Source: 79-D21 sp022839995
GTDB taxonomy: Bacteria; Synergistota; Synergistia; Synergistales; 79-D21
Length of the DNA stretch: 64,000 bases
Direction of reading: 5' to 3'
Assembly (NCBI GenBank): GCA_022839995.1
Contig: JALHIN010000004.1
Span: forward strand, 48,825 to 112,824
Shown here: positions 1-8,280 of the stretch, piece by piece
Numbering within the stretch: position 1 is the stretch's first letter
How the letters are laid out: every line of letters starts with the position of its first letter
Made by a program: the position numbers and the translations under genes
Notes under the pieces: model-generated
Told to the model about the DNA's origin: nothing
Databases searched by the model: none
What the model saw: the letters and a program-made list of their open reading frames with translations, nothing else

Positions 1-1471
1 CGGTCGAGAGGACCTTCTCGAAGCGCTCGAGACGGTCGGCTTCCACCGGCTTCGTGAAGGAACTGACGACCAGGACGGTGATGAAGTTCAGGATCAGGCC
101 GACAAATCCCGGCTGCAGGCCGAAGGGGGCCTTGATGCCGCCGAACTGGTAGGTGAAGAGGGCCGCCAGGCCGACCAGGATGCCGGCGATGACCCCGGCT
201 TTCGTGGGCTTCTTGCTGAAGATTCCAAGGACGACGCCGGGGAAGAACTGGGTGATGCCCGAGTATCCCGTGATCAGGAGGTTCACCAGCATCGAGGGGG
301 CCAGGAAGGCGAAGGCCAGGGCCACTGCCGTGTAGACCGGGACCAGCAGCCGGCCTGTCTTTGCGACCTGCATGTCGGTCATGTCCTGCTTGAGCCCTTT
401 CTGGAGGATGTTCCTGGCCGTGAGGTTTGCCGCGGTGAGGATCAGCCCAGAGGACGTGGAAATCGAGGCCGCCAGTCCGCCTGCCCCCAAAAGCCCCACG
501 ATCCAGGCGGGCATGCTGTCCAGAAGGGCCACGAACATGGCCTGGTCAGGCTTCGCAATCTTCGCGCCGAAAGCGGGATCCATCCCCACCTTGGCTGCCA
601 CCGCGAAACCGACGATGACCACCGGGACCATGGCAAGCTGGTACAGGGGCAGGATGACCGCATTGCGGCGGACGACGTGCTCGCTTTTCGCGCTGTAGGT
701 GGCCGAGAAGAGGTGGGGCCACATCCAGAAGCCCAGGCCGGAAAGGAGAGCCGTGGAAGCGTACCAGAACAGCCCGTTTCCCGAGGTGTCTGGGAGGGTG
801 AGGTGGGTCGGCTTGAGCTGGACGAGGGTCTCGAACATTTTCCCGACCCCGCCGAAATAATGGTTGGAAATCAGGAACCCCACCGAACCCATGCCCACCA
901 GCATGATGATGGCCTGCATGAAGTTGGTCCAGCCGATGCCGCGGAGGCCGGACACGTAAACGAAGATGACCGCGGCCACGAAGCTGATCAGGACGGCCGT
1001 CTGCCAGGTGATGGCTCCCCCGGAAGCCAGCTGGACGATCAGTCCGCTTCCCATGATCTGCAGCTGCAGGTAGGGGATGATGAACACGACGCCGACGACC
1101 GCCACGAGGATCCCAAGCCCCTTGCTGCCGTAGCGGTCTTCGAGGTAATCGGGCTGGCTGATGTAGTTCATCCGTTTCCCCAGTCGGTTGATCCTGGGGC
1201 CGATGAAGAAGTAGATGGCGTAGGAAATGGATCCGTAAGCCAGGGCGTAGGTGATGCTGATCCCCTTGCTGTAGGCCCATCCCGCCAGGCCGAGGAAGGC
1301 AAAGGAGCTGTAGATCTCCGCTGCGGCGGTGGTATAGAAGAGAACCAGGCCGAAGGAGCGGCCCGCGACGAAGTATTCCTCCATGCTGAAGGCCCGGTTT
1401 CGCCCTGCCATGACCCCGACGACGGTGGTGGCAAAAAGCCACCCGAAGATGATGACGAGCGTGATGGTCAT
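1..1471 (-). CDS. Sodium:solute symporter (SSS family), 3' end outside window
   Basis: About 490 codons are visible from an ATG at 1471; the reading frame stays open to the window edge, so the C-terminus is missing. The protein is a run of hydrophobic helices. It has the N-terminal SSS signature region (MEEYFVAGRSFG followed by a helix with YSSFAFLG) and a later helix pair with GGLAASISTSSG, typical of the LeuT-fold symporters for acetate, pantothenate or other organic acids. It uses a Na+ gradient to import a small solute at the cytoplasmic membrane. The start overlaps the stop of the small upstream membrane gene by 4 bp (ATGA), so the two are translationally coupled, as in PanF/ActP-type pairs. 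The substrate cannot be read from the sequence. Confidence 0.88.
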   Translation of the reverse strand, partial: MTITLVIIFGWLFATTVVGVMAGRNRAFSMEEYFVAGRSFGLVLFYTTAAAEIYSSFAFLGLAGWAYSKGISITYALAYGSISYAIYFFIGPRINRLGKRMNYISQPDYLEDRYGSKGLGILVAVVGVVFIIPYLQLQIMGSGLIVQLASGGAITWQTAVLISFVAAVIFVYVSGLRGIGWTNFMQAIIMLVGMGSVGFLISNHYFGGVGKMFETLVQLKPTHLTLPDTSGNGLFWYASTALLSGLGFWMWPHLFSATYSAKSEHVVRRNAVILPLYQLAMVPVVIVGFAVAAKVGMDPAFGAKIAKPDQAMFVALLDSMPAWIVGLLGAGGLAASISTSSGLILTAANLTARNILQKGLKQDMTDMQVAKTGRLLVPVYTAVALAFAFLAPSMLVNLLITGYSGITQFFPGVVLGIFSKKPTKAGVIAGILVGLAALFTYQFGGIKAPFGLQPGFVGLILNFITVLVVSSFTKPVEADRLERFEKVLST

Positions 1472-1680
1472 TTCTTATCCGCCCCTTCCGTGACGAAATA
1501 AGCCAGCGCCATGCAGACGAACGTGCCGAAGATCATGAGCGACTGCCAGAAAAGAAGGAACGGCATTCCCATGACAAACGGCTCCACCCGGTTGGCCCAG
1601 ACGGTGACCGGGGGCATGAACCCCAGGATCGCGATGAGCATGAAAACGAGAGACTTCTTTTCCCCTTTTGTGAGTCCCAA
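1468..1680 (-). CDS. Small two-helix membrane protein, symporter partner (DUF3311/DUF485-like)
   Basis: 70 residues from a TTG at 1680. I chose this start because a strong ribosome-binding site (GGAGGTGATC) lies just upstream; an open frame back to 1758 has no such site. Two predicted membrane helices (about residues 9-28 and 41-63) are separated by a short polar loop, with a charged C-terminus (EGADKK). Small proteins of this shape commonly precede SSS symporters and are thought to be accessory subunits. The 4-bp overlap with the symporter start supports that role, but the family assignment is by size and context only. Confidence 0.7.
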   Translation of the reverse strand: MGLTKGEKKSLVFMLIAILGFMPPVTVWANRVEPFVMGMPFLLFWQSLMIFGTFVCMALAYFVTEGADKK

Positions 1681-1729
1681 CAGGATCACCTCCAACGAAT
1701 CGATTAAAATGAAAAGGGCCCTCTGCGGT

Positions 1730-1758
1730 ATTTTTTCACCGTCGCAGCCTGATGTCAA
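1730..1758 (-). promoter_or_regulatory. Possible sigma-70 promoter of the symporter operon
   Basis: On the minus strand TTGACA (1758-1753) is followed after 17 bases by AAAAAT (1735-1730). The -35 is perfect and the -10 poor. It lies about 50 bases upstream of the TTG start at 1680. Confidence 0.4.
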
Positions 1759-1859
1759 CGCGGAGCTTTAGTGATTGGAAGTACAAGCGGGATGTCCCCG
1801 GAAACCTGTTTCGGCGGTCGAAAACGGGCTTACAATGAACGGAAAAGGAGGGATGTCCG

Positions 1860-2618
1860 ATGCGCCGGATGTGCGGATGGATCGTGATCGGCCTGCTGGT
1901 TCTTGCAACGGCTCTTCCCGCTTCGGCGGGTCCCCTGGAGGACTGGGCGGCAACGATCGAGGCCCGCGACGCGGGGATGGCCCGGGCGGAATCCCTGAGA
2001 GCGGAACTCCTTTCGCGGGCCCGCGGCGGTGCGCCGATCGACCGTTGGCGGCGAATGGCCAGGGGCGAAGGAACTCCCGGGGAGATCGCAGCGGACGCGC
2101 TGGTTCTCGTGGAAGGCCTATTCCCTGGCGGGGACCCGTCCCGCTGGGAGGATGTGAAGGGGTTCTGGCTTCCCGCCGACGTCCCGCTTCCGCTGGCGGC
2201 CCTGGACGCGGTCTTTTACGGGGCCATTGCCCTGCTGGAGATGCCCGACGACCGGGCCCCCTGGCTGGCGCGGGGCCTGGTGGAATCCCTTGCAGCTTCA
2301 GACCGCGCCCGCACCGTGGCTTTCCGGACAGCCCCCGCGGAGGTCCGGGCCTTCCTGGAAAAACTGACGGAACAGGCTCCGCCGCCCCCCGTCGGCGGCT
2401 GGCCGACCGGCAGGGCAGTGGGGAGGTTGCCTTTCGCCCACGGGGTTTCAGGATGGATCACCGAAACAAGGGCGACGATGCAGGACATGACCTTCCTGAA
2501 CGCCGCGGGGGTTCCCGTCGGCGGGAGGGGAGGATACGCCTGGGACCGGGAACGGGGCCGGCTCTACCGGGTCCTGGACGGCGAGTACAGGAAGATCTGG
2601 CTGTTTTACGACGATTGA
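1860..2618 (+). CDS. Secreted protein of unknown function
   Basis: 252 residues. The N-terminus is a clear Sec signal peptide: basic MRRM, a hydrophobic core to about residue 20, and an ASA-type cleavage site near residue 23. The mature part is rich in Ala, Arg and Pro. It has no motif I recognise; a Pro run lies at about 174-178 and the C-terminus is aromatic (KIWLFYDD). The start has an AGGAGG site about 6-10 bases upstream, preceded by a TTACAAT -10-like element near 1830. It ends only 21 bases before the AOR gene, so it may share that transcript. No function is assigned. Confidence 0.7.
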   Translation: MRRMCGWIVIGLLVLATALPASAGPLEDWAATIEARDAGMARAESLRAELLSRARGGAPIDRWRRMARGEGTPGEIAADALVLVEGLFPGGDPSRWEDVKGFWLPADVPLPLAALDAVFYGAIALLEMPDDRAPWLARGLVESLAASDRARTVAFRTAPAEVRAFLEKLTEQAPPPPVGGWPTGRAVGRLPFAHGVSGWITETRATMQDMTFLNAAGVPVGGRGGYAWDRERGRLYRVLDGEYRKIWLFYDD

Positions 2619-2639
2619 TGCGAGGGGGAAGGAACGGGA

Positions 2640-4499
2640 ATGAGAGATCCGATGCACGGGTACATGGGGCGGCTGGCACTGGTGAACCTTTCCGCAGGCT
2701 GCGTGAGGGAAGAGGCGCTGGAGGAGGCGACGGCGAAGAAATGGGTCGGTGGAGCCGGGCTGGGGGCGAAGGTGCTGCTGGAAGAAGTGCCTCCAGGGGT
2801 CGAGTGGGACGACCCTGAAAACCGGTTGGTGCTCACCGCCGGGCCGCTGTCGGGAACGTTGGTGTTCGGCTCGGGGACGTTCAACGTCGCCACGAAGGGC
2901 CCCATGACGAACCTGGCGGTGATTTCACAGGCGAACGGCTATTTCGGGGCCTACCTCCGGAGGAGCGGTTTCGACGGGCTGGTCCTGAGGGGTCGGTCCG
3001 AGGAATGGGTTTACCTCTGGATTCACGACGGCAGGGTGGAAATCCGTCCCGCCGCCGGGCTTTTGGGGCTGGACGCCTGGGAGACCGAGGACCGGGTCCG
3101 TTTCGAGCTCGGCCTGGGCGAACGCGACTGCAGCGTCTTTTCCATCGGCCCGGCCGGTGAAAACGGCGTCCGCTACGCGGCCATCGTGGGGGACCGCGGG
3201 CACGTGGCCTCGAAAAACGGAGTGGGGGCCGTCATGGGAGCCAAGCGGGTCAAGGCCGTGGTTGCGGGGCGTGGTCCTCGCGAAGTGCCCGTGAACGACC
3301 CCTCGGCCCTGCGGTCCGCCAACCTGGAGTGTTTCGAGGCTGCCAAGGCCTTCGGCACCACCTGGCAGTGGGGTACGGGGGGCGGTTTCTCGAACCTGGC
3401 CCGAAGCGGCGCCCTGCCGGTGAAAAACTACACGACGTCGGTTTTTCCCGAACACGAGTCGATGAACGGGCAGACCCTGAGGACGAAATACGAGGTCCGA
3501 TCGGTGCCGTGTTTCCGCTGCGCCATCTCCCACGTGAAGGAAGTGACCGTCACGGAAGGACCCTACAAGGGGTTCACGGGAGAAGAGCCGGAATACGAAC
3601 AGCTTGCCGCCTGGGGGCCCCAGATCGGGAACACGGACCTGGGGGCCACGGTGATGCTCACCCGGGAGGTGGACCGGCTGGGCCTGGACTGCAACGAGGC
3701 TTCCTGGGCCATCGGCTGGGCCATGGAATGCTTCGTCAAGGGCGTGTTCTCCCTATCGGACACGGAGGGGCTCGACCTGTCCTGGGGGAACGTGGAGGCG
3801 GTACGGGAACTTTTGGGCCGCATCGCACGACGGGAAGGGTTCCTTGGAGATCTCCTGGCGGAGGGGGTCATGCGGGCTTCCCGGAAGATCGGGGGGAGCG
3901 CCGCGGACTGGGCGATCTACACGATGAAGGGCTTCACCCCGCGGGGACACGATCACCGGGGCGGGGGACGCTGGCCCGAGCTTTTCGACACCTGCGTTTC
4001 CGACACGGGGACGATCCAGGCCTCTTGGTCGGGGATCCACCCGCAGTTCGTGGATTTGCCTCCCCTGGAGGACGTGTTCGACCATGCCCAAGTCTCCCGG
4101 GTGGTAGGGGATTTTTCCGGGTTCCGGACCTTCGACGATTGCCTCGGCGTCTGCCGGCTGGCGGCTCCTCACCCCAAGCCCCTCCTGGCCTGCTTCAACG
4201 CTGTAACCGGGTGGAACTGGACGCTGGGTGATGCCCGAACCGCGGGCCTTCGGGTCATCACCGCCCTTCGCCTCTTCAACCTGCGCCACGGTCACGACCC
4301 CGAAAACGAGCGGCCCTCGGCCCGGTACGGTTCCGTCCCCGTGGACGGCCCCGCGCAGGGTCGGAACATCCTGGAGAAGTGGGATGAAATGCGGGCCGAC
4401 TACTACCGGCGAATGGGTTTCGACCCCAAAACGGGGGTCCCCACCGCCGAAACGCTGAAGAAACTAGGCCTGGAGGCGTACGCCCCCGATGCCCGGTAG
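2640..4499 (+). CDS. aor: Tungsten-containing aldehyde ferredoxin oxidoreductase family protein
   Basis: 619 residues, the usual length of the AOR family. These cytoplasmic enzymes carry a tungsto-bispterin and one [4Fe-4S] cluster and interconvert aldehydes and acids with ferredoxin. Visible family features are the N-terminal AOR_N fold (residues about 8-210, with GGAGLGAK and the SGxGTFNVATKGP stretch), a pterin-contact segment DRLGLDCNEA near 367, and the second one DDCLGVCRL around 499-507, which includes the distal cluster cysteine C505. The proximal cluster motif should be CxxCxxxC; here it is C291-F-R-C294-A-I-S-H298, so the third ligand is histidine. The next gene, a MoaD-like carrier, overlaps it by 11 bp, which fits local pterin-cofactor supply. 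The aldehyde substrate is unknown. Confidence 0.93.
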   Translation: MRDPMHGYMGRLALVNLSAGCVREEALEEATAKKWVGGAGLGAKVLLEEVPPGVEWDDPENRLVLTAGPLSGTLVFGSGTFNVATKGPMTNLAVISQANGYFGAYLRRSGFDGLVLRGRSEEWVYLWIHDGRVEIRPAAGLLGLDAWETEDRVRFELGLGERDCSVFSIGPAGENGVRYAAIVGDRGHVASKNGVGAVMGAKRVKAVVAGRGPREVPVNDPSALRSANLECFEAAKAFGTTWQWGTGGGFSNLARSGALPVKNYTTSVFPEHESMNGQTLRTKYEVRSVPCFRCAISHVKEVTVTEGPYKGFTGEEPEYEQLAAWGPQIGNTDLGATVMLTREVDRLGLDCNEASWAIGWAMECFVKGVFSLSDTEGLDLSWGNVEAVRELLGRIARREGFLGDLLAEGVMRASRKIGGSAADWAIYTMKGFTPRGHDHRGGGRWPELFDTCVSDTGTIQASWSGIHPQFVDLPPLEDVFDHAQVSRVVGDFSGFRTFDDCLGVCRLAAPHPKPLLACFNAVTGWNWTLGDARTAGLRVITALRLFNLRHGHDPENERPSARYGSVPVDGPAQGRNILEKWDEMRADYYRRMGFDPKTGVPTAETLKKLGLEAYAPDAR

Positions 4500-4785
4500 G
4501 GAAATCCGCGTTGCTTTCCGGGGCCTGCCGTCCGAGGCCGATAACGGTCCCGAGGAACAGGTTGCCCTGGTGGCTGCGGGGGCAACGGTTCTCGACCTCT
4601 TGGAGCAACTGGCAAAAGCGCCCGGCGGCAAGGCCTCGCGTGTCCTGGATCCCGAACGCGGATCCCTGCGTCCGGAGTTCTTGTTGACCCTGAACGGCCG
4701 GTTCCTGGAAAAGCGGCTTTTCGATACCACCGTCCTGAAGGAAAAGGACGTGGTGGAGGTTTTCCCCGTTCCCTCGGGGGGCTGA
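4489..4785 (+). CDS. MoaD/ThiS-like sulfur-carrier protein
   Basis: 98 residues with the beta-grasp ubiquitin-like pattern: an N-terminal strand, the ATVLDLLEQLA helix, LLTLNGRFL and KDVVEVFPVPSGG. It ends in the diglycine that is adenylated and thiocarboxylated by an E1-like enzyme. MoaD homologues next to AOR genes supply dithiolene sulfur for the tungstopterin. The start lies inside the AOR gene (11-bp overlap), so the two are coupled. An E1-like partner candidate sits far away at 32797-33630. Confidence 0.85.
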   Translation: MPGREIRVAFRGLPSEADNGPEEQVALVAAGATVLDLLEQLAKAPGGKASRVLDPERGSLRPEFLLTLNGRFLEKRLFDTTVLKEKDVVEVFPVPSGG

Positions 4786-4838
4786 CGGGAAGAGGAGCGA
4801 AACAAGGACCTTCCCTGAGGGCATGCGGAAAGAAAAAC

Positions 4839-4880
4839 GCGCGAGACCCCCTGTCAGAAAAACGGGGGTCTTCGCGTTTT
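4839..4880 (+). terminator. Rho-independent terminator after the AOR-MoaD operon
   Basis: A stem pairs CGCGAGACCCCC with GGGGGTCTTCGCG (one bulge) around a loop of about 12 bases, followed by TTTT at 4877-4880. It separates the AOR operon from the sigma-factor gene 22 bases further on. Confidence 0.8.
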
Positions 4881-4901
4881 GTAGATCGGGGAGTGTGAAT
4901 C

Positions 4902-5507
4902 GTGAACGAGAACAGGGCAGATTCTCGTCCCGAAGTGGAAAGTGACGACGGACTCATGGCCCGAATCGGAGAAGGGGACGGAAAAGCTTTTGAAATCCTC
5001 TACAGCCGGTGGTCCAGGCGGGTCATGGCCTATGCCTTCAGGTCCCTTTCGGACAGGGTGGAGGCGGAAGATGTCGTCCAGGAAACGTTCCTTTCCCTCT
5101 TTCGTTCGGCTTCCAGGTACCGCCCCCGCGATCGGTTCGGTGCCTTCCTGTTCAGGATCGCGGGGAACGCGGTTCGAAACCGGTACCGGAGGAGGTGTCC
5201 CCTTCCCGTGGATTTTCCCGATGTGGAGGATGAAAGCCCTTTCCTTTCCGGGTTCGATGCCGGAGTTTCACGTTTCGAGGAACGGGAACGGCTTGATACC
5301 GCCCTGGCAGCTCTTCCGGAACCGCAGCGGAATGCCCTTTTGCTCGCAGTGCTAGGGGGCCTGAGTTACCGGGAGATCGCCATCGAGCAAGGTGTTTCGG
5401 AAGATACGGTTGCAGCAAGAATCTGTCGGGCCCGGAAAGCGTTGAGAAAGGCTCTTTCGCCCGGCGGTTTCGAAGAGGAGGAGAAAACGGATGCGCGAAC
5501 CCTGTGA
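4902..5507 (+). CDS. RNA polymerase ECF sigma factor
   Basis: 201 residues from a GTG. Region 2 (about 15-90) contains AFEILYSRWSRRVMAYAF and the EDVVQETFLSLF helix that binds core RNA polymerase and the -10 element. Region 4 (about 128-185) contains LPEPQRNALLLAVLGGLSYREIA and a helix-turn-helix (VSEDTVAARICRARKALRKAL). Spacing and length are typical of sigma-70 ECF factors. It overlaps by 17 bp with a zinc-finger anti-sigma factor and is followed by a secreted Gly-rich protein, so it probably responds to an envelope signal. Target promoters are not identifiable here. Confidence 0.92.
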   Translation: MNENRADSRPEVESDDGLMARIGEGDGKAFEILYSRWSRRVMAYAFRSLSDRVEAEDVVQETFLSLFRSASRYRPRDRFGAFLFRIAGNAVRNRYRRRCPLPVDFPDVEDESPFLSGFDAGVSRFEERERLDTALAALPEPQRNALLLAVLGGLSYREIAIEQGVSEDTVAARICRARKALRKALSPGGFEEEEKTDARTL

Positions 5508-6138
5508 AGCAATGGAAACCCTGATTTCCCGTGTCCTGGACGGGGAATGCCGCCCGCAGGATCTGAAAACCCTAAAAGCGCACCTGGCCGAATGCCCACG
5601 TTGCAGGGAAACAATCCGGGCATTCAGCCTCGTGGATTCGATCCTGGAAAATGCCGGGGACCTGCCTGTCCCGCCACGATGCCCGAAGATCCCCGAGCGG
5701 GGATTCACGGTTCGGTTCCGGCGCGGCGCGGCCCTGGCGGCAGCGGCAGCTATCGCGGCCTTCGCTTTTCTGGGCGGAGCCTGGTGGGGGCAGCGGTATG
5801 GGAGGCAGAGCCTGCCGCCTTCCTACAGTCTCGTCGCCTCGGCTGCTCTCTGGGAAAAAGCGCCGGATCCTGTCCGCCGCGAGACGGCCCTGGCCGCCCT
5901 TCCCCTGTCCGAGGCCGTGACGGGCTACCAGCGGGAAGTGGCGCGACTTTTGCGGCAGGAAGAGGTGGACTGGAACCAGGTTCGCCGGCTGGTTGAGGCC
6001 ATCGGGGCGTTGCGGACCGACATGGAGCTGCTGACGCTCCACGTGGCCTTCATTGAAAAAGAACAGGGGAAACCGAATCCCGCAGGCGCCGCGTGGTCAG
6101 GCCTTTTGGGCCTGGAGGATCACGGCGGGTCGCTCTGA
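5491..6138 (+). CDS. Membrane-anchored anti-sigma factor (zinc-finger, ZAS-type)
   Basis: 215 residues. The N-terminal cytoplasmic domain has the zinc anti-sigma pattern: CEAMETLISRVLDGE, then H34 and CPRC (HLAECPRCRETI). One membrane helix follows at about 76-98 (an Ala-rich stretch ending WWGQRYG), then a periplasmic domain of about 115 residues without a recognisable fold. The 17-bp overlap with the sigma gene is the usual arrangement for a cognate pair held inactive at the membrane. I see no regulated-proteolysis site. Confidence 0.85.
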   Translation: MREPCEAMETLISRVLDGECRPQDLKTLKAHLAECPRCRETIRAFSLVDSILENAGDLPVPPRCPKIPERGFTVRFRRGAALAAAAAIAAFAFLGGAWWGQRYGRQSLPPSYSLVASAALWEKAPDPVRRETALAALPLSEAVTGYQREVARLLRQEEVDWNQVRRLVEAIGALRTDMELLTLHVAFIEKEQGKPNPAGAAWSGLLGLEDHGGSL

Positions 6139-6169
6139 GGCCCGAATCTTGAACCAGGGAGGGAAAAAG

Positions 6170-6943
6170 ATGAAAAGGACAGGAAGGAGAAGTGTTGCAA
6201 GAATCGGTCTTTTGATCGGCGTTTCGGTTCTGTGGGCGACCATGGCAGGGGCAGAAGCCCCGCAGTCTCCGAAGGAACTCCTCCAGCAGGCGATGGTGCA
6301 TTCGATGGTGCAGGCCCGCATCGACACTCGAACGGCTACCCGGCTTGCCACGCAGCAGGCTTTCCTGTCGGAGGCCGTACTGGATGCGGATCTTGAGCAG
6401 GATCGGATCCGCTCGGGCCAGGAAACGGATCCCGCAAGGCTGCAGGAACGAATCCGCGTTCGGGCGCAGGTGGTGGGAGCCGCCCTCGGGACGGCCCTGG
6501 CGGCAGGGGTGAGGGCATACGGCGAGCAGAACGCCGTCCAGGTCATGGCGACGGTCATGTCCGCGACCCGGGCTGGGATGGCCGTCCAGGCCGCTTCGAG
6601 CGTGGCGGAGGCTCTTGCTTCTTCCGGCTATGCCCTGCAAGAGATGGCTCAAGTCATGCAGCATACCCGGGAAAGGGTCCGGCAGGACGCACCGGAGGAT
6701 GGGGGAGTGGGCCTGGGCCTCCGGGTTCGGTTCATGGCGCAGAATCGGGCCACCGTCCAGGAGATGGTGCGAGCCCTTGAGGGCAACGGCCCCGGAAAAG
6801 GCGAAAGCGGCGGCCCGGGTGGAACCGGGGGTCCCGGAAGCGGGACCGGCGCAGGCCAGGGTTCGGGTGGCCAGGGGGGCGGGACTGGAGGGAGCGGCGG
6901 TCCAGGCGGCTCCGGCGGCGGAAGCGGAAAAGGCGGAAAATAG
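6170..6943 (+). CDS. Secreted protein with a Gly/Ser-rich C-terminal tail
   Basis: 257 residues from an ATG at 6170, chosen for its GGGAGGG ribosome-binding site 5 bases upstream; the frame is open further back without one. A signal peptide (basic start, hydrophobic core, TMAGAEA cleavage region near 27) is followed by an Ala/Gln/Arg-rich, probably helical domain (about 30-200). The last 60 residues are a low-complexity tail of Gly, Ser and Lys. It is the third gene of the sigma/anti-sigma operon, so it may be part of the sensed envelope process or an output of it. No family is recognised. Confidence 0.75.
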   Translation: MKRTGRRSVARIGLLIGVSVLWATMAGAEAPQSPKELLQQAMVHSMVQARIDTRTATRLATQQAFLSEAVLDADLEQDRIRSGQETDPARLQERIRVRAQVVGAALGTALAAGVRAYGEQNAVQVMATVMSATRAGMAVQAASSVAEALASSGYALQEMAQVMQHTRERVRQDAPEDGGVGLGLRVRFMAQNRATVQEMVRALEGNGPGKGESGGPGGTGGPGSGTGAGQGSGGQGGGTGGSGGPGGSGGGSGKGGK

Positions 6944-6945
6944 AC

Positions 6946-6987
6946 AAGAAGAAAGGGCCCGTCCCCGGGGACGGGCCCTTTCTTCTT
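6946..6987. terminator. Bidirectional terminator (42-base perfect palindrome)
   Basis: Arms 6946-6966 (AAGAAGAAAGGGCCC, then GTCCCC) and 6967-6987 are exact reverse complements. The TTTCTTCTT end gives a U-rich tail in one direction and the mirrored run gives one in the other. It lies between the sigma operon (plus) and the convergent gene ending at 6994 (minus) and serves both. Confidence 0.85.
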
Positions 6988-6993
6988 GATGTT

Positions 6994-8247
6994 CTACCGG
7001 CCAATCCTGACCAGGCCGGCCATGAAGGCGATCGGCAGCAGGAAAAGAAGGAAGAATTTGCCCGGGGGGATCGCCGTGCAGCCCCCACCCCCGCCGCCAC
7101 CAGTGTCGTCATCGTCGTCGCCGTCCGGTTCGACCTGGAGTTTCCACACCTGGCAGCCGCGGAAGGGGTTGGCGGTCCCGAGATAGAGGTTCCCGTCCGA
7201 ACCGGAAACAAGGGTCCGGGCCCCGTAGTTGTAGCGGTTTCCCGTTCCCCCGAAAATCTCCCCGAAGCCGCCGTCCCGCGTGATCGGCTGGATGTTCACC
7301 CCGTCCTCCGTGACGTAAAGGTCGAAGCCGGAGGGATTGTTGGGATTGGCCGCCCGGAGCAACTGGACGGCTTGCTCCATTTCGTCGTCGCTCTGGTTTT
7401 CGGCGAGGACCTCGAGGATGGTCATCATGTCCATGGTTCCAAAGAAGAGCCTGTTGTCGTGGACCGCCATCCTCCAGATGTAGCGGTTGGTCGAGAAGTT
7501 GTCCTGGGAGATGATAGCGTTGTCGTAAAACCCGGCACGCCACCCGCTCAGGGATGCGGTCGTGAAATAGGGGCTTGCCGCCTGGCCGGAGGTATCCCCC
7601 ACGATCATCTCCCAGCTGTCGCTGGCATTGAAGCGGTACACCTGGGGAGGGGTCCAGTTCTGCCAGACCGAGTCAAGGTCGCCGGCTCCCATGACCAGGG
7701 CGATCAGGTCTTTCCAGTTGGAGAAGGTGCCGGCGTAGACGTCCCCGTTAAAGACCGTCATCGTCAGGGCCGTGTTCTGCTTGTTGCCTAGGCCCGGGGG
7801 ATAGATCTCTCCCTCGTTGACGTCTGGGCTGGCCACAATGGGGACCCAGGCCCAGAGGTCCCCCGACTCGATCGTCCCATTGCTCTTGTAAAGGGAGAAC
7901 CCATTCACCGGGTCGGCCATCGACGCATAGAGCCAGCCGTTGTAGCTCACGAAATCCCACAGCCCCCCCCACCCCTGGGTTTCCTGGGCCAGGTAGGCGA
8001 CTCCGGGGAAGCTCTTGTGATCCGCGACTTTCGTCCAGCCGTCTTTCCCTCCCACGTCGCTGATCGTGATGGGGACCTGGCGCCCCATGGCCTCCACGAT
8101 CATCATGACCGGCGGCGTCGTTAGGGGGTCTTGTTCCTGGGGGGTTTCGGATCGCCAGACGTTCAGGTCCTCGGTCCCGATAAAGAGGGCCCCTTCGTAG
8201 ACCTCCGAGGCCCCGCATCTTTGTTTTGTCTCTTTATCGCCTTTCAC
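6994..8247 (-). pseudogene. 5'-truncated surface/exported propeller-like protein with Synergist-CTERM-like tail
   Basis: 417 codons from a GTG at 8247. Repeated segments of the type NGxLYxGT, GxQVW and SxDGNLYLGT suggest a beta-propeller-like exported protein. The C-terminus is a textbook sorting tail: an acidic DGDDDDD linker, a run of seven Gly, a Cys, a hydrophobic helix and a basic end (RIGR). This resembles the Synergist-CTERM signal. Such proteins need a signal peptide, but here the N-terminus (MKGDKETKQRCG) is polar, has no ribosome-binding site, and enters directly into mid-domain repeat sequence only 34 bases after the upstream gene. I infer that the 5' part was deleted. It may still be an expressed fragment. 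Confidence 0.6.
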
Positions 8248-8280
8248 GACAAGGAAAGTATAATATCACCACGTTTGGCC

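Noticed and set aside
546..1442. Long alternative frame across the symporter
   Set aside because: Rich in Arg, His and Gly from high-GC shadow translation. The true symporter frame on the same strand has membrane helices and family motifs.
6784..6940. Tandem GGC/GGA-rich stretch considered as a DNA repeat array
   Set aside because: It encodes the Gly-rich tail of the secreted protein. The units are irregular and explained by amino-acid composition.
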